Source of the DNA: Hydractinia symbiolongicarpus
Taxonomy: Eukaryota > Cnidaria > Hydrozoa > Anthoathecata > Hydractiniidae
Direction: 5' to 3'
NCBI RefSeq assembly: GCF_029227915.1
Contig: NC_079878.1
Location: forward strand, 24,825,501 to 24,889,500
DNA length: 64,000 nt
Shown: positions 17,496-29,400 of the stretch, one piece after another
Numbering within the stretch: the first letter of the stretch is position 1
Layout: every line of letters begins with the position of its first letter
Translations under genes and position numbers: made by a program
Notes under the pieces: generated by a model
Seen by the model: only the letters and a program-made list of their open reading frames with translations
The model's database searches: none
Told to the model about the DNA's origin: nothing

Positions 17496-20400
17496 ATGGC
17501 GGAGGATGAAGTGCTGACAAAGTTAGCTTGTTACCAATTTGCTGTACCAAAAGGGAGCGATAAAGTTTACAAAGACGAATGTGTTTATTGTTTCGATAAT
17601 CCAGTAAGCACTCTTTATGTTTATACCTTAATTCTTTTGACTAGAATGTTATTATTTGAGAAAAAACGTGCTTCCTTGCTAAAAAGGTCACCACAAGGAG
17701 TCACATTTCTTAAAGGAAATTGCCCAAGAGGAGGCCAGATAGATAGATAGATGTGCATATTTTCCATGGCTAGCCTCACAAATATCAAGGGATATGAACT
17801 GCCTATTATTTCCAGGAGAGGCCATGGCTTAGATGGGAAATCCTAGAGTATTTAGTGCTCATTTTAAAAGAGGTTGCAGAGTCACGGAATGCGTTGTATA
17901 TGTGCAGGCGGCGGCAGGCGGCATTTCTTTTCCGTATGTAAGGGCCCTAAAAAGCTCGGTCTTGTCCAAGATAAACAGCCAAATTACGCCTAAAATGCAA
18001 CACACGCAAGCACATTGTGGACTACACACACATGTAACCCACAATGCCAATTACTAGACAACTCCCTGCAACATCCAATGGCCCACACAGTGTTCCATCT
18101 CCTCAATTTCCCTCACATGGCTTAGGTTAACCAGAGGCTATGGTAACATTCACTCACTCATATTAATCCACTGCCAAGGGATATCAAACCTTATTCTCCA
18201 GCGCAAAGCACAAGAGTTATAACCACTAAACTATGGCGCCATTAAGGTTGATTTTAATACTTTTGATACATTTGATAATCTTACAGCTCATCTTAGCTTT
18301 GTCTTTGTGTCTATTCTTAGTTAGAACAGCCAGAAGGTTGTTTGTGTCATAAGTGCCATTGTTTTGGTGACTTGGCAGGAAGGGATTTGTCAGAAACAAT
18401 TGCAAAGATGATTTTTAAAAACAGAAACTGGTACTCCAGAGAGGTCAACAAATGTCTCGGGAGAGCCTTGAATAACCTTGGACCAGTGACTTAAACTCCC
18501 ATACAGTTTGTTAGTTTAAAAGGATTTGTGTATATATGTTGGTTAGAACTGGAGATAAGGTGCACAATCAACCACATCTACAGTACTGTGAATAGGTTTG
18601 TTAACATCGTGGTTCGTGTTTATTTCATGTTAGGCACGAATTACGATAGCCCACGATGCTTATTTTTTTAACAATCGTGGACCTCACGATCATGTTTCGT
18701 GGACTACACGAACAAAAATTAAACATTACCCCGTGTCCACGATAGATAACTATTGTAAAAAAACAAAGACCGTATTAGTTTATCAATTAAATAAGAAACC
18801 CACAGCAATAAATTAACACTTGTTCTTTTAATTCGTTGTCATCAAGCTAGCTATATAATAGATTTTAATCGTTCATGAATCAAAATGCGATGTAAAAAAA
18901 CATTTCTATCGTCGCTTTTTGTTTATAAACTTTTAAAACGCGATCTAAAACAGCATTTCTATCGCCGCTTTTTGTTCTTAAACTTTTAAAATTCGATCTT
19001 CAAAAACATTTCTATTGCCGCTTTTCGTTTATAAACTTTTAAAATGCGATCTAAAAAAACATTCTCTCCACCGACTACATTGACTGCTTTGTACAGTAAT
19101 GACGACACTGCACTTTCTTTGCAGGACATTTGGTGATTAGATGTGTGGTTGAGATATTGATCTCTTTTAGGAAAATAAACGTAACATAAAGCAAACTTTT
19201 AGAAAAAAAGAAAGATTTTAATCAATATATTGCTTCCATCTGGGTCCGTGCAAAAGTTTTACTTTAATTGCTGTGATCTGATTGATTAATTTCGATCCTC
19301 TAATTATCTCTTCAAATAATAAATAGCGAAAGATGATTACGATCATTGCCGGTCAATAACAGCTGTAGCTGTCAAAACGTAGCCTAGAATAAACTTGCTT
19401 GTTCATGACATGATATTTATATTTTTCAAAGGTTAAGCTTCTTGGTCAGTAGAGGCCTTAATTTACGACCGACAGGTTGTGGGTTTTGTTCACATTCTAG
19501 CAGTCTAACTAATTATCAAAAACTGAAGGGGGTTTACATTCATAGTTCATCCTGTTATTCTGCCGGTCAGAATGTCACGTGGTACAACTTTCGGTTAAGT
19601 AAAAACATGGACGTCTCACGGTCTAACTCTCACAAAAGAAGGTTGGATTAAACAAAAACTACATGTATCTGAGTTAAAGTAAAATCAGCAAAACCTCACC
19701 TAAAATTGCACAATGTGACAGGTTTGAAGTTAGAAAACAAGGATTCTACAAAAAATTCAGCCCCTTTTTATTAACAGGTTGAACAGCGTGTTTTCTCTTA
19801 AACATAATGGCTACTCTGAAAAGTAATGACCTGTAATTGGTTTTAAAGTATGACAGGGCATTTGCAGCTCAGGAGAATAATACTATCTTTCTATTATTTG
19901 ATTCGATTTAACATTATCAAATTTTAAAAAATATAAAAAAGAACTTTTGACAAAAAACATTGGCATAATTTGTATTTATTAGCAAAAATTATATAAAAGG
20001 AAACTTGGAATACCAAAAGATAATTAGAGCAGGGTTTATTGTAATTTAAAGTTTTCAAATTTTATAAAAGTTTGACTGTAATATTTAACCATATACAGTA
20101 AAAATTTTTTACTGCAATTGATTTCCGTGGTCATCAAAAGTTTGGCTACTAATAGAGGTGGTTGTACTTAGTGTATAAATTTAAAAAATCTCCCTTTTGT
20201 TTTTTAATATTTCACAATACTGCCTTTTCTATTTGTAATACTTTTTTCATGTTATGTTTATAACAGCTTAAGGTCTTGCATTGTTTTAGATATAATTATC
20301 TGACTGTGAACCTACATTTCTTTAGAAATCCTTTCTTTTTTAATGTTTGCGAGAAGGGTCTTACTCATCACACAAACAAACATATTTAATTCTCTTACTA

Positions 20401-23400
20401 TATTTATAAGAGTAAAACATGACCAGGCTTCGTGCTTATTGAATGATTTCAATTTAAGGTTTGCTCTGAGAAGTTTTTTTGGCTGGATTTGAATTAGGAT
20501 CTGCTTTGTTATTTTGCTTGCATCTAAAAGCGTTCATAGAGAGAAACTGAATTTTGATATCCTTGAAGAGTAAAGCTTAGTTACTAAAATGTAGAATAAT
20601 GTGTGAAGTTAGTCTGTCATTTTTTATCACCATGCCTAATTTCAGACAAAATGGAAATAAAATCAAGAATAAAATAGAGGCTAATCACACGGTTATGACA
20701 TATAAACCAGAGAAAAACTGTTATTATATAGTTATTTTATTATAAAAAGGTAGTATTGCAAAAAACCGTAGAATAGTATTATATTTGAAATAATGGTTTT
20801 ATAATCGAAAAATAATAATTTAGTGATGTTGCAGATAGTGTTATAATGAAGACAATAGCAATAAAGTTCGTTTTGGCACGTCATATAATCAAGGGATGCC
20901 CTATTGAGGTATAATTTACCTTAATCAGGTTTAAGTAAGGTATATAGGTATATACCTTACTTGATGTATAATTTACCTCAGTTAGGACAGTAAATGCCAA
21001 AGTAAGCTCCCAGGGTGGTTATTTAAAATTTTTATGTTTAGCAGGCGTTTATTTGTCAGGGGCATTATTTAGGCAGGGACGGTTATTAACTTTATTAAAA
21101 TAAAAACAAATAAAATGTGTCATTTCATTTCTTTCTTTTCACTTTTAACGAACAACATCACGCCTGGTCATGATTTTTCCACCTAGCGCGGTGCTATATT
21201 TATCGAGGTTCACAATCATTATCACGCACCTTAATTTTCTTTGATGCGTAATTTTAAAATAGTTTAAGCTTTGTGTGGTGCACAAAGTAATGGAAATACT
21301 TTTGTTCAAGTCTATGCAAGAAAGTCTTGTTGTGCCAATGGATGCTTGTATAAAATTTTCCATAATGCATCTAATTTTGGAAGGTGCGCGGTTCATCACT
21401 GACCTAGGTTGAGTTAGGCACATGCAAAGGCGTGGGCATGTGATCACTCGCCTTATATGACCAGTTCGGAATATCTAAACAAAAATTAATCTCAATATTT
21501 TCGTCTTCGTATTGCTGATCTTAAAACTGATAGTTAAAAAGTGAAGGCTTTTTCCATCATTTATGGAACTTACAATTTTTTAAACCCTGCAGTCTTTAGT
21601 TTTAGTGAGTGGTTGCGAAATGCTACCGGAAACAATGATGAGAGATACTTCCAACTGGACCAAACAACACCCTTGCATATTCTTATCATCTTTGCTGTAG
21701 AAATTTTTAGGACATACTTGTTGATCAAGGACTGTGTGTAAACTCTAAGGGACTAGAAGATTGTCATTTTAAACATCAGTTTCTAAAGGATTGTTACATG
21801 GAAAATAAACTTTTACTTTAAACCTTATCGATTTGGGCGCCATTTTGACAAGTACTAAAATTGAGGGATGTCTGGATTGTTGGTTATCTCTAACTGTTCA
21901 TATTGCTATGCTCTTTTGTTCTACCTATCTTCTTAACCACCAGACAACTCTAGCATCAATATTTTTCACAGTTTAAAAAAGGATTTTAGTTTTCCATGAG
22001 TATGTTACTATGAGCTTAGAAAATTTTATTCCAAAAGCAAACAAACAAACAAACCCTGTCACACACTTCCCAACATTTTCTTTTTAATTTACGTTGGTAA
22101 GAAGATGAATATTGTTCGAAATTTTTATTATAACAGATATAGGATTTTTAAATGATTTTAACAAAAAACGCACGAGCATCAACTTTTTTCATTATTTTAT
22201 ATCGGATGTTATTACTATTTATAACAGAATTTTTCAGGATCCAACTTTTTTTTATCTCAGTACTGTTCTGTACTTCCAGTTTCAAGTGTTCTGGGACCTT
22301 TAATTTGGTTTTATTAATCAAAATTTTGACTTTATAAAACGCTAAAATTCCACTGAAAGCCTTTCTCTGGATTCACAGCGTTTCCAGCAAGTTTGAAATA
22401 AGTCATATCTCACTTTTCATTTCTCATTGTTCAGCAGCATAAATACCACTGTTTTTTTATCTGTGTAAATGAATTCCACAAGAAGTGTTTTTTGTCTGAT
22501 GTACAGAAAGGTCTGAGTCTTCTGAGATGTCTACTTTTCTAAAAAGAAAGCTTTGAGCATAATTAATGTAACAGGATGATGTCACTAGTGAAAAGATATC
22601 AGTTTGACGACTTCCGTTCTTTAATCTTTCTAAATGTTTTTTTTTAAATAGAACATATTTTTTTGAAAAGAACTTGGAGATCTGATAGGAGCATGTGGCA
22701 TGTAGCCGTAATTCAAGAAAATCATTTTTGTTTAGCTTTTACTTGTTATAAATTGGTGCTTTTACTGTTGTGTTATGCAAACTAAATTATCCTATTTAAG
22801 ATTATGTACATATTTTTATTCACACAAAATTTTTGTGTGTATTTTATGTTGTTTGTAGTATTTGTACATTTGTTTTGTTTCAGACTTCAGAAGGAGGTAT
22901 CTATGTTTGCCTTTCATCACTTCTGGGTGTATCTTCAAGGTATGTAAAACTTCATGTGGAGAAGACAAAGAAATGTGTGTTTTTGAACTTCCAAAAAGTT
23001 CCAAAAAAGGTATATGTTTATTTATAAAGGTGTATCTTTGTTTATACATAATATATATGAAGTTTTGGATACCATTTAACTAAATCATTATCATGTGCTT
23101 CTATTATATGTCTTTTTTAGTTGACTTTGTTCTATACATAGATAATTAAAACTGATGATTCACCCCCAGAAAAGAAGATCACAAAATTAGCGATAGGTGA
23201 GTTTTGAAAACCAAATTGCAATAAATGTTATGCGGCTTTTACACAAGGGTGTCGGTTTATTAAAAGTAAAGCAAAATAATTTTGAGCTCTGTTGAGAGGC
23301 TCTCAATTGTTTACTTCGATCTCTTTTTTAGGCCACAATCACTAAATGAAACTATCATATCATTCCTTTCCAAAAGAGTCAAGTTCTTCCTTCTTTACTG

Positions 23401-26400
23401 CCCATGTCTTTCTTTCGTACAACATAAAACTTCTTACGCAGGCCTCACACAACCTACCTTTTACCTCAATTGACAAAACTCTGTTAGTCAACAAAGAAGT
23501 AACTCGCTTAACTTTTTTTAGGCAGAGCCTATTCCACGGGTAACACTTCTTCCAACGTCCCCTTCACCATTATATAACATATCACCTAAGTAAATGATAT
23601 TCTTGACTCTAACGAGACACTGTTGTACACTATAAAACTGGAAATACTTTATTGTCTACAATCTCACCTTTGCAACGTTTGCATACAAAATGAATGTCAG
23701 CTCTTAACTTTCCTCCAATACTACTGCACTTCTTATGCACCCAATGCTTGCAAGTCTGACAAAAAATTGAGTTACTACCAACCCCTTTCCTGCAAACTCC
23801 ATTAGGCCACTTTCCAACTACAAGGTCACACTTGGCTTCAATGCTACTAATCATGACTTTAGACTTTTTTGCATTCACTCTTAACCCTTTCTCTTCTAGA
23901 CTTTTTTTCTAATTCTTATACTTTCCAACTACTTCTTCCATTGACTCCGCTATGAGAACCAAATCATCAGCATACAATAACTTCCATGAACAACCTATTC
24001 TGAACTCTATCGACTGTGCTTCTAAGACTAAAACAAACAATGATAGACTAAGTACAAAACCCTGATGTACTCCAGCACCAACTAAAAGAGAAGAAATACT
24101 AAATGCTACAAATTTTATCATTGTCATAACAAAAAGAGTTGTAGGATGATATAATCCTCAAAGTTCTCTTGCTCAATAGAACAGACAACCACCAGACCCT
24201 CTGTTTTGCAAGGGGAGATTCTATTTAAGATATTACTGGTTCTTCGGTATAGTTCTGCTTTTGTAAAACTGAGTCTGTAACCAGCATTTTCATAGCTGGT
24301 CTCCCACAACTTTTGTGATAAACAACTTCACTAAACAACTATCATGCCTTTGAACTAAATCGCACATTGTTTATAGCATAACAAATGTAGGTGAAATGAA
24401 ACGTTATAGGAATATGACAGCAGTTTATTTCGGTTCAAGAGTTCAATTTACTTTAGGGGAAGTTAAAAATTTATGTAAATGTCTCCCCAGAAAATAATCA
24501 GATGTTTAGCTTATTTAAATGAAGAAGGTGTTTTCCTTTATATACTACTTTGTCTGTATCAGAGAAACAAAGAATTTAATTTAATTGTTATTTTTCAAAA
24601 TATTTTATAGGTGTTGAAGGGGGTTTTGATGTCAACCAAGATAAGGTATATAATGTTTATTTAATGAAATTGTGTAAAATGGTTAAATTTTTTAACAAGC
24701 GCTGAAATACTTTGTGGTAGTTTGAACGTAAATACTAAGTGAAGCAGCAGTACAAAAATTAACAGTTATAAAAAATCATATCAAAAAAATCATACAGTAT
24801 TGTGAAAGAACATTTTTGTTATCATCTTTTAATCTGCTCTTTCACCTGAAGTGGTTTAAGGGAAAGTTAGAAAAACGCTGTACGGCTAGTTTGGTTTTGT
24901 GTTAGCAAACAATAAACTAACATGTACTGGAGCTATCTAGGATAACAATATTAATAATCCTTGAAGGTGTGTTGTGTATACAAAGTTTGATTTAGTAGAC
25001 AGCTGAAAATGTTTAGATTGCTAACTCAGAAGTAGATTCATAATTATCTGATATAAGTACTTACCTTGCTTTTAACTCAAACTTTCTAATAAAATAAAAT
25101 TCAAACCTTGTGAACTGACTAGCTAGCTAAGCAACAAAAATGACTTTAAAATCTTTTTAGAGGTATTAATTACCTTCTTAAAGCTAGTAACATACCATTT
25201 TTCCACAAATACATCTTGGGTTGTGTCTGTTTCCTCGTCAAAACAAACTTTCCATTTACTGATATTTAATACATTTTACAGACCGTAGCTTAATACTGAA
25301 TACTGAAGAAATACTTTTCCTTATTAGAAAAAAAAAAAGTTGCAAACTCGTCATAAAAATTAATTATTCATAAACAGGTTGTCTAGACGTGTATGTGGTT
25401 CTAGAGTATAATTTCTTGAACCTTGACCTTTTGAGTGGTCCGTTTATTGTATGCCATTCTTCAAAAAATGCAGGGATTAAGCTTATTGAATATTTTCGTA
25501 GCCCCTTTAAAAGATAAAATCAAAATTAAAAAATGCGCTAAAAAAAGAATAAGCTAACATTTATTGGTTAGCATTTAAAGCAACAGAGTAGATTTTCATG
25601 TTGAAAAACTTGATGTGGAAATTGGTGAAATTGAGAAAAACTAACCTGATTAGGTCAAAATAGGGAAGTTAAATAATCCTAGTATAACAATTGTAAGATA
25701 ATGCAAAAGGCTTATTTTAGATTGAGTATGATGATATTAACAGTTTGGTTGTCACTGATGATCATGGAAATGAAATTAAAAGATATTCACTGCCCAATCC
25801 AAACTTGCCATTGAATGCACAGTTATCCATAGCTGCTGTTTTGTCTCATCAAGGTGCAAACCTTCAAAGTGACATCCAGGCATGGGAAGAGAAACGGGTT
25901 GTATCTAAACATGCTGAAAACCTACAGCAACTAAATAATGGTGTTAAGATTGCTCCCAATGGGTGGAAATGTTCACTCTGTGATTTAACCCAAAACTTGT
26001 GGTTAAATTTATCAGATGGAACAATTTTGTGTGGAAGGCGCTATTACGATGGTAACATTTTTTTTATATTTTTTTGCAATAGGTGAAAGCAGTTCTCATA
26101 CTTTGTCTTTTATTTGTTATATTTTATAACAGCTTTGTGTAAGGAGTTACAAATTATCCTTTCAAAATGGTAAAACTGCACTACTAAAAACGACTTTGTT
26201 CTCATTTCCAGGTACTGGTGGCAATAACCACGCAGTGGAGTACTACCAACAGACAAACTATTCATTAGCTGTTAAACTGGGCACGATAACTGCTGATGGT
26301 GGTGACGTTTACTCATATGATGAAGATGACATGGTTGAAGATCCAAAATTGAAAGAGCATTTACAACATTTTGGTATCAACATTGCACAGTTAGAAAAGG

Positions 26401-29400
26401 TTTGTTTTTTGTTACCAATTCATGTTCCACATGTTTATTTTATAGAAAATTTTTCACTTAAGGTTTTTGTAAATACCTGTTCGTGAAAAGTTCTTTTTCG
26501 AAATAAAGGCCAAATTTCTTTCCTTAGGAAAGCTAAAATAATGCTGTATAATTTTATCAAATTGTATTTTCTCTTTTTTTTTACTTGCTGCTGACATAAA
26601 TTACCTACTTCAATTAAATTGTGTTTAGACAGACAAAACTATGACAGAGCTGGAGATTGAAGCAAATTTATCTATAAAAGCTGAGTGGGATTTAATTCAA
26701 GAAGCTGGGAAAAACCTTGTTTCACTTTTTGGACCTGGATATACTGGAATGATCAATCTTGGCAACACGTATAGTTTTTCTTTTCCACATTCCATCTTCT
26801 GTATTAATTAACTCACTTGTGTTTTCTTCTAGCTTTATCACAAAACAACGAATTTATTACATGTATAATAGTGTTTGAGGTCTTTTATGTAGGAAATCTT
26901 GAATTGACTGTGACGATAAGTCCAGAATGTATGTGGACAGATGTGGGAAGGGACTTGGGGAAGGGGCTGGAGAGGATAAAGATATATGACATTGTTTTAA
27001 CGCAGCTGTTTTAATTTTCTTCGTCAATTAGAACATTAAACAACTCCTGGATTCTTTTTGTCATTTGCACTGTTATAGAATGAGAAAATGTAATTTGTAT
27101 GAGCAAACATGTGTACCTACCTCCCATACAACGTTTTATGTCAATACCTTTTTATCTCATTTTTTTCTGCTTGTTTAGTTGTTACATGAATTCATTGATG
27201 CAAGTGTTATTCTCAATGCAAGAATTTCAAAAACAATATGGTGGCAAAGCAGTCGAAATTTTTCAATCTTCTACTCGTGATCCACCGTTAGATTTTAAAA
27301 CTCAAATGGCAAAATTAGCATTAGGACTTACTTCTGGTAATTATTCTAAACAACCTGCTGATGACAATCCAGAGTCGTTGGTGAGGATTTCTTGTTGTAT
27401 TTTGTTTTTTGTTTCTTTTGATAGAAAAATGGGTTGTGCCCTAGTGATTTCGTTCCTCCCCTTGATAATTCCGTTTTCTCCAATCCAATGCATAATCAGT
27501 TGACAGCTCATAAATTAATTGCAGAAGAGTAACATGTGCAGGTGATGTAAATATAACACCTGATTGACTAATACTCTTACCAGTAACATTATTTTTTTTC
27601 CACTTTAGAACAGTTTTGTTGGATAACCTTTTTTTTACAAATATTGGTTTCCCCTCTTTGAAATTTTTCTTTCCACCTTCCCCCTTTTTTTATTTCTTCC
27701 CCTCAAAATTTCTGTCCTTGGTCCCCCCATCCCTCCTCATTGGATTTTTACCCCCCCCCCCCCCCCCCCTCATTGGAAAGGAGAAAAAGGACACTACAGG
27801 TTTAGGATTTAATTTATACGAATTTCAGAAGCTTGATATTGTCTTTTTTTGCTTTTTTGGGGTGGGTTTGGGTTGGCGCGTTCGATCTTGTTTGTGTATA
27901 CTGGTTGAAAACTAGAGAAATTTATATAAGAAAATTACAATATGTGAGACCCTTTTATTACAAATATAAAAGAATATTAAAATTACATCGCAAAATTGTT
28001 AACAGTCTTTAGAGGTTAATGTATTGATGGTTAGGTGCTAAAGTATATATACAATCAACATTTAACACAAAATACGAGTGTCACGTCTACCAAGGATAAA
28101 AAGCTGAGTGCAAGACACTATAAAAAGCATTAAAATAGAATTCGGCGTCCTAAATCTTGGACATACACTTTTGTGTGAACCATGGTTCTTTATGTAATAA
28201 TTTGCATAAATTATTACAGTTAGTCCACATTTGAAGAAAATTGTTTATTAGTATGGTAGTCTTAATTTCAAAGATTGTTTGTATTTTACGTACCTAAATG
28301 ATTAAATAGGAAGTGTCCATTTAAAGATACTGAGCTGGAAAACCACAAGTAGTAAATGCTGAGTCAGTAAACTTGATAATTGTTTTTCTTTTAAATTAAG
28401 TCTTAGCGACTGGTTTGAATGACTTAAATGTAGCGATTTATGAGACATTTATGTAACATGAATACATAATTACGTGAATATTACATCAATAGATTGGTTT
28501 CTCGTATGAATTAAGATCGTTCAATTTACATTCAGTTGTATTTTCCCAAATTATGGTGAGAACAGAAAATTACGAATTCTCAACGTTGAACTTTTAAAAT
28601 TTATGCAGTATGTACAAGTGGTATTTTATATCGCTAATTTTCATTGCGTTTTTAAATTTGTGCTCGTCGAGTGATGCTGCTACTAACGCGTCAGCTCTCA
28701 GTATTGTATATTGGGAAGTGAAACCATATTTATTTCTAAATGACAACAAAGTCCACGATGGTATTATTCCTCGTATTTTAGACGCGACAAAATTTTTTTG
28801 CAGACCTTTGAAGTGGGATTTTTTTAAATATAAATTTCAAGCAACTTCGAGAAAACGATTTTTTGACTTGGCTTCTGCAAACTCCACTTACCTGCAGGAC
28901 GAGCGGAGTGGATTTCGTGAGGACCGTACCGCATGGCTGCCGCTTTTTGTGCACTCGGAGTTTCTCAATCATATGTTAATTGAAAAGAAACATTTAGAAG
29001 CGACCGAGCTTCTGAAGTCTTCAGAAATTGCTGTTATCATATCGCAAAACAGACTAGTTTTAACTGCAAAATTTTTACATGGTCTTGCCGACTGTCAAAA
29101 TATCATCATTATATCTTGTCTGTTTTCAATTGTGTTTGGAATTCTGATATGGCTGATTGAACAGTTTTATAATCCCGAGTTCGGGAAATCGTTTATTAAA
29201 GGCTCGAGCACTGGCATTTGGTGGAGTTTTGTTACTATGACAACGGTTGGTTATGGCGATATTGTGCCACACTCCACCGTCGGTAGAATAATTGGTATTG
29301 TCTGGATGTTATTTGGCGTGGCAATGGCCTGCGTCATCACAGCCACCGTGACGGACAGCATCACCGGCACTTCGTATTTTGATATATACCAACAAAAGGT

